Part shown: piece after piece, positions 49,347 to 57,601 of the stretch
Layout of the letters: every line of letters starts with the position of its first letter
Position numbering within the stretch: position 1 is the first letter of the stretch
Origin: Protula sp. h YS-2021
Lineage: Eukaryota > Annelida > Polychaeta > Sabellida > Serpulidae
Length of the DNA: 64,000 nt
Assembly: GCA_949752745.1 (NCBI GenBank)
Contig: OX457026.1
Location: forward strand, 77,611,275 to 77,675,274
Direction: 5' to 3'
Made by a program: the position numbers and the translations under genes
The notes under the pieces: model-generated
What the model was told of the DNA's origin: nothing
The model's database searches: none
Seen by the model: only the letters and a program-made list of their open reading frames with translations

Positions 49347-49718
49347 ATGAATGCACTCATGCTGAACGGTGGTGTTTACCTTACTGTCAATGAGAGGAAT
49401 GAAGTGATACTAGATTCTAAGACAAGTTATCATCGGTTTAAACCTGAAGTGTGGAAAGACTTTAAAAACATACCACTTGAACCTGGGTTTAAACGTAGAC
49501 TTGAAAATAAAGTGGAAGTGACGGTAGCTGAATATGATTCTAACATACGTGTAAAAATCTGTAGAAATCTTTTACAGGATTATCCAAAGGATTATAAGGG
49601 AGTTGTGCCAGATACACCAAATACAGATTTGATCCTCTTTGATATCAAGAACTGGCGCGCAGTCTTACGATTCCTAGAAGCGATACAACATCCACTCTTC
49701 ACCATCTTGCGAGCATAA
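49347..49718 (+). CDS. Hypothetical protein, probable divergent PC4-like domain
   Basis: 123 residues, in the cluster after the PC4-like gene (14 bp after its stop). The second half (KVEVTVAEYDSNIRVKICRN ... LILFDIKNWRAVLRFLEAI) has the PC4 layout: paired beta strands followed by a short strand, W and an amphipathic helix. Similarity to the first PC4-like gene is structural rather than sequence-level by eye. An in-frame GTG start at 49323 exists; I preferred the first ATG. Confidence 0.6.
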   Translation: MNALMLNGGVYLTVNERNEVILDSKTSYHRFKPEVWKDFKNIPLEPGFKRRLENKVEVTVAEYDSNIRVKICRNLLQDYPKDYKGVVPDTPNTDLILFDIKNWRAVLRFLEAIQHPLFTILRA

Positions 49719-49772
49719 AAACGTCTTTGTAGACAAGGAGACAGCTCATAGTTCATCTGACTGTTGAACGAG

Positions 49773-50114
49773 ATGGAAGACTTTTTATCGGAATATAAAC
49801 CAATGACGCATGGATTCTCATATCTGAGAAACGAATATGATGACATTGTGCTAAGACATTTTGGACAGTATCTCGTCCTATCACTTGATGACCAATCCGT
49901 GTTGAAGGATCACCTAGACAAGTTGAGAATACCCGGCTTTCTCCTAGCAGTCTCAAATGAATTAGAAGTGCGTGTGACTGAGAACGGTCTAGACGTGTTT
50001 GTACAATTTCGTCAGTATGACGAGCTTACAGAATGCTACGACTACATCACCCTCAACACAGTGGAATGGTACGCTCTGTTACAAGCATTGGATTGGAAAG
50101 AACCTAACGCTTGA
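49773..50114 (+). CDS. Hypothetical protein with probable PC4-like domain
   Basis: 113 residues. The C-terminal half (ELEVRVTENGLDVFVQFRQY ... YITLNTVEWYALLQALD) shows the strand-strand-strand-W-helix plan seen in its neighbours. The next frame overlaps its end in another phase and carries another such domain, so the two may be parts of one gene split by a frameshift near 50100. Confidence 0.6.
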   Translation: MEDFLSEYKPMTHGFSYLRNEYDDIVLRHFGQYLVLSLDDQSVLKDHLDKLRIPGFLLAVSNELEVRVTENGLDVFVQFRQYDELTECYDYITLNTVEWYALLQALDWKEPNA

Positions 50115-50388
50115 ATTCAAAGAGGGAGGAATACAACTCAAGCGGGGTACCAAATCCATTGAGCTGACACAACCTATGCGTGTGATGGACATTGACTTAG
50201 AAGAAGGATATGAACTGAAACTGTCTGAACATGAAACTGTGAAAGTGATAAAGTTTGGTGATGTGTGTTATGTGAGCTTTCATAGCATTTACAAACACGG
50301 GTATAATGTCTATGATACTTATATCAATTTAGATTCTGATGAATGGCATGCATTGATGAATGTATTGAAAATAAAAGTTTGTAAATAG
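50017..50388 (+). CDS. Hypothetical protein, PC4-like C-terminal domain; start uncertain
   Basis: The frame is open from before 50017 to TAG at 50386. The recognisable part is ELKLSEHETVKVIKFGDVCY through TYINLDSDEWHALMNVLK, matching the second domain of the protein at 57953-58624 (both have a YVSF strand and a (D/E)W helix). The first ATG (50017) overlaps the previous gene by about 98 bp; the next is at 50176. It is either an independent late start or the displaced second half of a two-domain protein. Confidence 0.5.
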   Translation: MTSLQNATTTSPSTQWNGTLCYKHWIGKNLTLEFKEGGIQLKRGTKSIELTQPMRVMDIDLEEGYELKLSEHETVKVIKFGDVCYVSFHSIYKHGYNVYDTYINLDSDEWHALMNVLKIKVCK

Positions 50389-50636
50389 TGTAAATAGCGT
50401 TTGTAGTTAAGAGTTTGTAAATAGTGTAAATAGACTTTGTAAATAAAAGTTTGTAAATAGTGTAAATAGACTTTGTAAATAGTGTTTGTAGTTAAGAATT
50501 TGTAAATAAACGTATGTACAACACAATAAACAAGACTGTTTGAAAACTTGGTTTGTTTTATTTAACAACAACAACTTAACTAATATAACAACAACAACAA
50601 CTTAACTACAACTTAACTAATATAACAACAACAACA
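50389..50636. terminator. Convergent 3' ends of the two Polinton arms, facing polyadenylation signals
   Basis: Plus-strand AATAAA occurs at 50525-50530 (earlier ones in the GTAAATAAA repeats near 50440 and 50500). A minus-strand AATAAA (TTTATT at 50557-50562) serves the opposite arm. The left part is a GTAAATAGT-type repeat; the right part is a CAACAACAACTTAACTAATATAA repeat. No gene is seen. Confidence 0.6.
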
Positions 50637-51074
50637 TTAATAAAACAATGGTTTATAATGTCTATATACAAAATCCTTTACAATAAAATCACCATCCTTT
50701 CTTTTTAATATATTCACAATATCAAACATACTCTGACCTCGAGCTCTATGTAATATATAATATACACAATAAAAACCACATGATGATGATATTGGCGTTT
50801 GTAATGATATAGAATTATACATATAGTCATTTCTTAAAAATATGTCTAAACGATCATCGAGAGGGAATAGTCCGTAAGAGTCAAAATATTCCACAGGGTC
50901 TTTATCATAATACACTGCCACCCAATGTTCTCCTGGTTCATCTTGATCGTCTGTGTTGATCACATAGGCGCCGCGTTGTAAAGACGGTAACTGATCCATG
51001 GCAAACACGCCTTGAAACAAGTCTTTGGTCATGACATCACGACTCAATATGGCATCAATCTGCTTCGTGTTCAT
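50637..51074 (-). CDS. PRO: Adenain-like cysteine protease (capsid maturation)
   Basis: 145 residues, shorter than but laid out like adenovirus endopeptidase. It has the catalytic His in GEHWVAVYY, the acidic partner in VEYFDSYG, and the nucleophile Cys in SSSCGFYCVYYILH. It would process capsid and core precursors in the nucleus. Its ATG overlaps the stop of the major capsid gene (ATGA), so it is probably translated from a shared transcript region. The frame is intact. Confidence 0.9.
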   Translation of the reverse strand: MNTKQIDAILSRDVMTKDLFQGVFAMDQLPSLQRGAYVINTDDQDEPGEHWVAVYYDKDPVEYFDSYGLFPLDDRLDIFLRNDYMYNSISLQTPISSSCGFYCVYYILHRARGQSMFDIVNILKRKDGDFIVKDFVYRHYKPLFY

Positions 51075-52443
51075 GACTGGTAGTCGAATTGGATGCTGCG
51101 ATTTGCACTGATCTCAATAATGTTGTCAAATTCAGCATAGACAATGACATTGATGGTAGGTTGCAAAGCCGTAGCAAAGTTCATTTCTAGCCGCAAATTC
51201 CCATGCTTGATCAGGGGGAAATGATCATCGCCATCATAATCCGGTGTTAAGTCAAACGAAAATAAAGCATAACCTCTAGGCCAATCTTCCCGTTTTATAA
51301 TGGAACTTTTCTCACCATTCAATCGATCAAACGATTTGTAAAGCGTTTCAAAAGCGTCCAGGTATTTGTTCTGTGTAATGTCAAGCTTGAGAGGTTTGGA
51401 TAGAACTGGTTCACCATCCGTGTACAGTTGCATATAGTCCAGATCAAAATGTTTGAAATCATATGGATTCCTCAATACTGATCCACCAAAAGCTTCATTA
51501 TGAACCAGACCAATGACAATACGATTTGGTAATTGACCCAAAAAGATGTTATCTTTCACAAAAGACTGAAATCCTGCTGGAATAGCTAAGACTTTACATT
51601 CTTTTCTAGTGATGATGATCTTGGCAGGACTTTTCATCAATGCTTCGTATGTCCTAACTGAATACCTGGACTCACCCTCACTTTGCGAATGGTTAAAAAT
51701 GCCTCTTTCACTTCTACCTTATAGGTATTATCTGCAGCCATCAATACATAGTCATCTTTTTGTCTATGGAAACGCAATTTCAAACTGATGCCATTCGGAA
51801 GATAACGATCCTGCTCAAACAAATCTATCCTTAAACCACCTACGAGCATAACATCACGGCTAAGACGTGTATGCAAATAACGATGATGTAAGCCATTGTT
51901 TCCTTGCTTAGCCAAGTCACCGCCGTCAGCATTGACATGAAACCCGGATACATATCGTTCATGATTAGGTCTTTTCACCTCATGACTATTCATTGACCCA
52001 GCAGTATCCTTGTACATGAGACGCATAGAGCGCTCAGAATGCAGACTTTCTTCCGAGTCATGGATGAGATGAGAGATAATGCTGGTATAACCATGAGTAT
52101 TGTTGCTATGCGAAACCGAACGATCATTCAGAAACAATTCAATATTAGACCATAACCCATTAAACACATCATTGATGCAAGAGACATTATCATCTGCGCC
52201 ACACTCTGTTCCATCAGCCTTTAGAATGCGACATACAATATGGAGTTTGCTGTTCTTTAAATCCAGATATTCTTCTGTACTCGCAGGAATGTAGAATTCT
52301 ATTGGAGCGCCTTCTCTAATGCTTGTAAGTGGTTGATAGTCAACATTATAACTTTTCTCTACAGCAGTTTGCGTTGGTGGTACGTGAAACCATTCCAATG
52401 GAGAAAGACTACATTCACACGAATGATTATGAATGAGAGACAT
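51071..52443 (-). pseudogene. MCP: Major capsid protein (double jelly roll), broken into two frames
   Basis: Two frames together cover the Polinton hexon-like protein: 52443 to 51637 (268 codons; LEWFHVPPTQTAVEKSYN, PIEFYIPASTEEYLDL) and 51640 to 51071 (189 codons; ECKVLAIPAGF, FLGQLPNRIVIGLVHN, LRLEMNFATAL, NVIVYAEFDNIIEI). The second frame has no suitable upstream start of its own: it opens with TTG-ATG where the first stops. The break is at about 51637-51650 and looks like loss of one base. Length and order otherwise match an intact capsid gene. A programmed shift is possible but unusual for this protein. Confidence 0.88.
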
Positions 52444-52447
52444 GATT

Positions 52448-52789
52448 TCAAAAGATATCTTTGCGATATTTTGATGTTATCCGTCTGGCTGTTTTTCGTC
52501 TTCTGGCACGTTTCGTCGGTTGCACACGCTTTTGTTCTCCAAACACACGTTCTGCTACTCGGCCCGTCACATCTTTCGCGACATTCTTTGCAGCCTTCTT
52601 AAGATGTGGCGCAACGATCTTAGCCCCAGCCTTAAGTAGTGGAATAGCTTTGCGAGCCAATGATCCCAGTATTGAACCAATACCATCGCCATATTGGATT
52701 CGCGCTCCTTTGAATCCTGGTAATTCCCCACCCACTTGACGAAGAAAATGGTTGCGATATGCAGACGGATCGTGTGTATAAGCTTTCAT
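52448..52789 (-). CDS. Small basic core/minor virion protein
   Basis: 113 residues, just upstream of the major capsid gene. A glycine-rich lead (YGDGIGSILGSLARKAIPLL) passes into an amphipathic lysine/alanine helix and a strongly basic tail (KRARRRKTARR). Polintons and adintoviruses have such a protein next to the capsid genes, compared with adenovirus pX or pVI. QVGGE and ARIQYG are plausible protease sites. DNA condensation or membrane activity is inference. Confidence 0.65.
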   Translation of the reverse strand: MKAYTHDPSAYRNHFLRQVGGELPGFKGARIQYGDGIGSILGSLARKAIPLLKAGAKIVAPHLKKAAKNVAKDVTGRVAERVFGEQKRVQPTKRARRRKTARRITSKYRKDIF

Positions 52790-52794
52790 ATTGC

Positions 52795-53547
52795 TTATGG
52801 TCGAAAATGAAGTTTACAGATCACCTTTCCAGTTTGAAATGGAACATTATGGCCTGTGTCGTCCTTAATATTCATTTCTATCATGTCAAATTTGGATGTG
52901 TTTACAGGAACATAATGCGGTTCGCCATACGTTTTCATGATAATATCTCCATCATGGCCTTGTATGCCAACAGAACGTAGTAACGGAACATAATAATCAC
53001 CAACAACTTGTGGTTCACAAATGCTACAATACACATACAGTGTATAAAATCCCTGTTTCACATCCGCTTTATGGTCAGCTGTACATGTTTCAGTATACCA
53101 TTGATCTGGGATAAATCCTAAAATCTCAGCCAATCCAGCGGAAAAGGACACTTCAAAACCATAATTTAGAAATAGAAACACACGTCGTCTAATTTTATCA
53201 TACTTTATCCGAATAGCTTCTTTAAGGTCATCTTTCATAGAATTAGTTGCTTCTTCATTCACTGCCTGACATATTTCTTGTATGGATCTATAGTAGCCAT
53301 AAGGAATATTAATAGTCTCAAGTGTCTCTGTCAGTGGTTGTTGTCGATACTGAATAGAATAGTCCATGTCATGTCTCATCGTTGTCTATGTATGTGGATA
53401 TTGAATTTCAGCTAAAGCCACTCCATATTTTCCATTCAGATAAATAGTTCGAGGCATACGAATTTGATAATTCGAAGCCTTGTTGTTGGGATAATAGGTC
53501 ATACTCGCATTGCTAGGCAAAGTGATGTAAAAGCTTGTCGACTCCAT
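52795..53547 (-). pseudogene. Minor capsid (penton) protein with one in-frame TAG
   Basis: From the ATG at 53547, 53 codons (SFYITLPSNASMTYYPNNKA, VALAEIQYPHT) run to a TAG at 53386-53388. The same frame then continues to the TAA at 52795 (GYYRSIQEI, LAEILGF, GFYTLYVYCSICEPQVVGDY, GKVICKLHFRP). Together they match the Polinton single-jelly-roll penton. The stop sits where this family usually has a conserved tryptophan after PHT, so a single substitution is the likely cause. An ATG at 53379 could start a truncated product. Confidence 0.85.
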
Positions 53548-53555
53548 GATGGGAA

Positions 53556-53768
53556 CTAAATGGTATAGGTGCGTTGACGTTGTCTATATACTTCACGATA
53601 GCGCGCGCCATTCGACCAAGTATGTAAATGATCTTTCACATCATGATGATGATCTACATGATCTATGACTTCTCCTTCACAACAAGCACTTGTACATCTT
53701 ATTTTTACAGGAATAGTTGTGTCTTGGCAACAACATAGCTCTTTCAGCCATGTTAAAAATTTTCCCAT
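53556..53768 (-). CDS. Small hypothetical Cys/His-rich protein
   Basis: 70 residues, starting LTWLKELCCCQD with a second cysteine pair (SACCEGE) and a His-rich stretch (HVDHHHDVKDHLH). Its start overlaps the end of the upstream gene by 16 bp, in the compact style of this arm. It might bind metal or be lipid-modified at the N-terminal cysteines. No family is recognised. Confidence 0.5.
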   Translation of the reverse strand: MGKFLTWLKELCCCQDTTIPVKIRCTSACCEGEVIDHVDHHHDVKDHLHTWSNGARYREVYRQRQRTYTI

Positions 53769-54331
53769 CCTTCAGGAAACTGTCTTTGTTGACGTTGTTT
53801 CATTTCTGTTGTAATGTCGTCACGAGTGGTCTTTTTACTAAACATTGTTTTTGGAATATTCGCATCAACAATTTCCTGGATAAATGGATGCCAGCCATAT
53901 GGTGGTATGACTCGTTCTTTTCTTCTTGTCGCCACCAATGCTTCTTTCATCAAATCAACCACGTTGGAATTTGCTATAATATCGCCCGTTTTCAACACAA
54001 GTTCATTCTTGTCTGACCATGTCGTACCATATTTCTTCAGTTCTGCTAAAAGTTGTGTTATTTTTCCATGATAGATAGGTTGAAAATGACTTAAAAATAA
54101 CTTTTCTGGCTTTTCAGGTGATGATGATGATGAGGGCTTTTGCTGCCTAGACTGACTTGTTCGTAAATGACGACCAAGAAGTTGAGACATTTCTATAGCC
54201 TTTTCACGTGTTCGTTTCCCACGTAAAAGTTTATTCACTTTCTTTTTGATTTCACCATCTTTTCCCTTCTTTTCTAGCAACATTTTATATTCATATTCAG
54301 GAATGAGGACCATTTTCATCGTATGTTTCAT
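53753..54331 (-). CDS. Conserved Polinton protein of unknown function
   Basis: 192 residues. An N-terminal MVLIPEYEYKMLL segment is followed by charged helices, a Ser-rich linker (KPSSSSSPEKP) and a C-terminal domain with IIANSNVVDLMKEAL and PPYGWHPFIQEIVDANIPK. Proteins with this plan (MVLIPE start, 'NSN..DL', 'GW..F') sit between penton and ATPase in many Polintons. The role is unknown. Its start overlaps the stop of the preceding gene. Confidence 0.65.
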   Translation of the reverse strand: MKHTMKMVLIPEYEYKMLLEKKGKDGEIKKKVNKLLRGKRTREKAIEMSQLLGRHLRTSQSRQQKPSSSSSPEKPEKLFLSHFQPIYHGKITQLLAELKKYGTTWSDKNELVLKTGDIIANSNVVDLMKEALVATRRKERVIPPYGWHPFIQEIVDANIPKTMFSKKTTRDDITTEMKQRQQRQFPEGWENF

Positions 54332-54653
54332 TTTAGCAGTAGTTTGGCTAACAAGGGCAATGCCAATCTAGCAATAGCTCCAATGAATCCTCCTTTCTGA
54401 TTAATCAACTTCTTTTTTCGTCGAAGGGATATCTTCTTATCTGCTAGAGTACGAAGCGTATGACGTTCACGTTTAAATTCCTTAAACCGTTTTGAGCTTA
54501 AGGGTAAATGTCCTTGCAATATATTCAAACAAATTTCAAACAAGCTTGTTAATTCCTCCTTTGTAGCTTGCTGTAGCAAGGATTTACGTCGTTTAGGCCC
54601 ACTGCTGCAAGCAAATGAAGAAACGGCTGGTTCGCTCGAATACGTTTAGACAT
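54328..54653 (-). CDS. Small basic protein with C-terminal hydrophobic helix; 5' end probably frameshifted
   Basis: The secure part is 54328-54579 (LTSLFEICLNILQGHLP, basic middle, then QKGGFIGAIARLALPLLAKL). The frame stays open upstream to about 54640 without an ATG. An ATG at 54653, overlapping the end of the ATPase gene, opens the expected basic start in a different phase, so a one-base shift near 54630-54645 is likely. The GG-hydrophobic tail resembles membrane-active capsid peptides such as adenovirus pVI; that role is inference. Confidence 0.55.
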
Positions 54654-55326
54654 CTTGACTGCGAATGGTCAAATGAGTTGGTTCTTGTTCATACACTGCT
54701 TTATCAATATATACATAATGTGTATCTTTTGATAAAATGCCTGTACGAATACGTAGTTGATCATTTGTCTTTGGTTTTAAATCAATGAATAAATAACCAT
54801 GAGGTTTGCTAGTAGCATCTTGATAGGCTTCTATGAGAAACTGAGATCTTCCAGGATACATTTGCCGCGCCAATGTACTAATTTGATGACTGTCTCTCGG
54901 ATTTTTAAACAGAATGATATAATGTGTATTCAAACTAATATTTCGCATCTCTTTCCCATGATGGAATAAATTATGCACAATAAAGATAATGCTTAGATTT
55001 TGATGACTGCTGCCAACACTAAAGAGACGTGTCATACGCTCATCACTATGACATTTGGTCATTAAGTCATCAATGATAAGTAAGTTTGGTTTTTTCGGGT
55101 TAAAACGCTCTTCAATGTCAATGTCAATGTCAATGTCAATGTCTGGAATGCCTTGATAAAATTCCACGCCTTTCATTCCCTTGTACAAAGGCTGATCTGC
55201 TGCACAGAGCCATAAAATGTTTTTTGGAGAGGGTTGAATCAACTTTTGTTCTAGAATTTCCTTCACCAGAGACGTCTTGCCACTGCCTGTAGGTCCAGAG
55301 ACCAAACATGTAAATGGATGCTTCAT
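54646..55326 (-). CDS. ATP: Packaging ATPase (FtsK/HerA, A32-like)
   Basis: 226 residues from the ATG at 55326, which overlaps the integrase stop (ATGA). Walker A is GPTGSGKTS (residues 11-19) and Walker B is LLIIDDLM; a HNLFHHGKEMRNISLNTHYI sensor-like segment and FKNPRD follow. It would drive genome packaging into the capsid. A hexanucleotide repeat (about 55113-55145) adds a run of Asp-Ile pairs before ERFNPKKPN. The frame is intact. Confidence 0.9.
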   Translation of the reverse strand: MKHPFTCLVSGPTGSGKTSLVKEILEQKLIQPSPKNILWLCAADQPLYKGMKGVEFYQGIPDIDIDIDIDIEERFNPKKPNLLIIDDLMTKCHSDERMTRLFSVGSSHQNLSIIFIVHNLFHHGKEMRNISLNTHYIILFKNPRDSHQISTLARQMYPGRSQFLIEAYQDATSKPHGYLFIDLKPKTNDQLRIRTGILSKDTHYVYIDKAVYEQEPTHLTIRSQDV

Positions 55327-56426
55327 TGTTGAATGTCTGTTTCTTTCACCCAACTGTTAAACTTGTTTGGCCAACCTAACCACTTGACAAATAATTCTTT
55401 CACACCTCCTCGTCTTTTACGTGTTTTCAAGACTTTTTCAATTCTATAAATAGATTCAATATCTTTGGTCACTTTCTGCAGTTCTTCTTCATAGAAATGG
55501 CCATCAATATCTTCGTCTAAAAAGTCTTTCACACGATACAAATGTATTCCTTGCTTCTTACAACGATGTGTGACAATGAAGACTTCTTGCGTCCATTTGA
55601 TGTGATAATCGCGTTGAAACACATATTTAATGTGGGAAATGCGAACATGATCGCCAATGTTAAATTTATACTTCTTCTTCTTCTTCGGTTTCAATTTCAG
55701 TTTGTCGACATACATATACTTCCACACTTTTGATTCGTTGTCTTTACGAATCTCGGCTGGAGCATATTTATTAGGAAGAGAACCATGAGGTCTATGGTTG
55801 TAATTGTACACCAAGTCTGGAAGAATGTCTAAGTAACGGTAAGTTTGATTATGTAGAAAATACCGATACATCATTCCCTTCAGAGTACGAATGACTCTTT
55901 CAGCAAAGTTGGCTTTGGTTTCATTCTTTGTGGTATAAGCATGAATTCCTTCTTTCTTCAAAAATGCTTTTACCCATCTGTTTTTAAATTCTGTTCCTTT
56001 ATCAGACCTTAGAGTTCGCGGTCTTCGTCGTGTGTCATGAAAAATCTTTTGGAAAGCTTGTATGACGCTGGTATGTGATTTATTAGGTATTGGCTGTACC
56101 CAGACATATTTGGAAAACACATCAATGACAATGAGTAAAAAGCGTATGTCATCATTATAGGGAGCTATGTTTCCCATATCAGCCAAATCAATATCCCACA
56201 TATCATCAATACCACGTGTAATGACACGTTGTCTTTTGAACCTGTATTTGACAGGTTGGAGTAAACTGAAAGCATCTTGATCCTGTAGCCATTTCTTCAC
56301 TTGTGAATGTGTGACTGGTTGATTATGTTTTCTTAAGATGTGATACAGTTTGTAAGGACCAGCAAATGCTGCAGGCTGTCCAGGTTTGAAGTAAATATTG
56401 GTCAAGTAGTCTTTCCACGTCGACAT
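55323..56426 (-). CDS. INT: Retroviral-type integrase with C-terminal chromodomain
   Basis: 367 residues from ATG 56426 (an upstream in-frame ATG-less extension was ignored). Catalytic D,D-34/35-E: D80 in MWDIDLADM, D142 in LRSDKGTEF, E176 in KANFAERVIRTLK. An SH3-like segment (FNIGDHVRISHI) and a chromodomain (YRIEKVLKTRKRRG, LFVKWLGWPNKFNSWV) follow, as in Polinton and Ty3-type integrases. It inserts the element and makes the 6-bp duplication seen at its ends. A TATAAAATAAAAG about 60 bp before the ATG may be the promoter. The frame is intact. Confidence 0.93.
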   Translation of the reverse strand: MSTWKDYLTNIYFKPGQPAAFAGPYKLYHILRKHNQPVTHSQVKKWLQDQDAFSLLQPVKYRFKRQRVITRGIDDMWDIDLADMGNIAPYNDDIRFLLIVIDVFSKYVWVQPIPNKSHTSVIQAFQKIFHDTRRRPRTLRSDKGTEFKNRWVKAFLKKEGIHAYTTKNETKANFAERVIRTLKGMMYRYFLHNQTYRYLDILPDLVYNYNHRPHGSLPNKYAPAEIRKDNESKVWKYMYVDKLKLKPKKKKKYKFNIGDHVRISHIKYVFQRDYHIKWTQEVFIVTHRCKKQGIHLYRVKDFLDEDIDGHFYEEELQKVTKDIESIYRIEKVLKTRKRRGGVKELFVKWLGWPNKFNSWVKETDIQQ

Positions 56427-56531
56427 GGTCACACCGAATGAAAACCACCTTCTCAACAGAACAGCTTTTATTTTATAACTCAACCAACATCACTTAACTA
56501 ACATGCATTTATAACTTAACTAACAAGTTTT

Positions 56532-56864
56532 TTACAAATCAAGTATGGATACAATGGTATGAATCACTGGAGACCATTGGTCTTCAATGAACACTAACCA
56601 ATGACTGAGTTCATCCAATGTAATAGCATCTACACCATATTTCTCACAACGTTGATTTGCATTCTCTAACACTTTATCTAAATGAATGTAATATTTAGCT
56701 TCATTCCAATATGTATAAACACATGCAGTATGACAAGTATGTTCTTGACACTCTTCATGTTGACAAGCAGGACAGACTAAATAGGCAAACTTTTTTACAG
56801 CTGATAACATTTCTTCACAATAAGCTTTTTGCACAATATATTGTCTCAGTGTCATGTCCGCCAT
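56532..56864 (-). CDS. Hypothetical Cys-rich protein
   Basis: 110 residues from ATG 56864. A central cluster CPACQHEECQEHTCHTAC suggests a zinc-binding site; the rest is helical (VLENANQRCEKYG, LDELSHWLVFIEDQW). It lies between integrase and the NADAR gene. No family is recognised. Confidence 0.55.
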   Translation of the reverse strand: MADMTLRQYIVQKAYCEEMLSAVKKFAYLVCPACQHEECQEHTCHTACVYTYWNEAKYYIHLDKVLENANQRCEKYGVDAITLDELSHWLVFIEDQWSPVIHTIVSILDL

Positions 56865-56894
56865 TATGCAGTCTTGTGAGTCTTGAATCAATGC

Positions 56895-57010
56895 AGCACA
56901 AGCCTGTCAGGTTTAGCAAGTTATGCTGCTCCAGCAATGTAGCACAAGTCTGTCAGGTTATGCTGCTCCGGCAATGTAGCATAAGTCTGTCAAATTCAGC
57001 AAGTTTTTTC
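56895..57010. repeat. Short imperfect tandem repeat
   Basis: Three copies of AGCACAAGCCTGTCAGG-like and GTTATGCTGCTCC(A/G)GCAATGT text occur, the last truncated, in the gap upstream of the Cys-rich gene. No function is evident. Confidence 0.7.
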
Positions 57011-57042
57011 CAGTTGCTGTTCACTTAACACACTTCTCCATG

Positions 57043-57404
57043 TCAAGTCTCACAGAACAGTTCTAACAACTTTCCCATAATATTCTGACCAGGATATCCA
57101 GATGACGCTTGTGTCACACCAGCTCCCCACCAATGATCAAACGTTGCTTCAACTAAAGTTTTGTCTTTACATTCTTTCAACTTGTTGCGAAACAATACAC
57201 ACTGATTCCATTTGACTTGTAAAACATCTTGCATTTTACTTCTCTTCACTGGTAAGGACATAGCTTTATCCCTTTAGCAATACGTTTCGCTTCATATCCA
57301 TTTCTGGATGACACAATGGCTGAAGCAATATACTTTTCAAGTCGTGTTGGAAACATGTTTGAAAGAACGTCCTTATGACCGCTGAATAGTACAAGATTCT
57401 CCAT
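57043..57404 (-). pseudogene. NADAR (YbiA-like) domain protein, split by a frameshift
   Basis: From ATG 57404, the frame gives NLVLFSGHKDVLSNMFP and EAKRIAKGIK (the N-terminal 'LSN..P' and 'A..I' blocks of NADAR proteins), ending at a TGA near 57250. The rest of the domain is in another phase, 57261 to 57043: VKWNQCVLFRNKLKE, LVEATFDHWWGAGV, GYPGQNIMGKLLEL, matching the 'LvEat.d..WG.G....GkN.LGklLm' core. Characterised NADAR proteins act on ADP-ribose or nucleotide N-glycosidic bonds, including removal of ADP-ribose from guanine. The role in a Polinton is unknown. Confidence 0.75.
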
Positions 57405-57425
57405 GTTGACTTTGTTTCTGCTGTT

Positions 57426-57557
57426 TTATTCTGACATGTCGGTTTCTTCCTGTAATAAAATATCTTTTAATATATTTGCTGCCTCTTCTATCATGTTCTT
57501 TCTTTGTTTACGTTGAAACCACTCACATAAAACTAAATTTGCTAGTAAGAAAAACAT
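57426..57557 (-). CDS. Small ORF, 43 residues, hydrophobic N-terminus
   Basis: ATG 57557 to TAA 57426. It begins MFFLLANLVLCEWFQ, then a basic segment and an acidic helix (EEAANILKDILLQEETDMSE). It fills the gap between the NADAR gene and its neighbour, which otherwise has no coding. It could be a small membrane protein; there is no independent support beyond the intact frame and position. Confidence 0.35.
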   Translation of the reverse strand: MFFLLANLVLCEWFQRKQRKNMIEEAANILKDILLQEETDMSE

Positions 57558-57601
57558 TGTTATCAATTCACTATGTTGTTACAAAGATGATTAAAAGGTT
57601 T

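Noticed and set aside
46111..53388. Stop-codon reassignment or readthrough to explain the TAA in the polymerase and TAG in the penton
   Set aside because: TAA terminates MED23, the extracellular gene, protease and penton normally, and two other genes have frameshifts rather than stops, so ordinary decay or sequence error is simpler.
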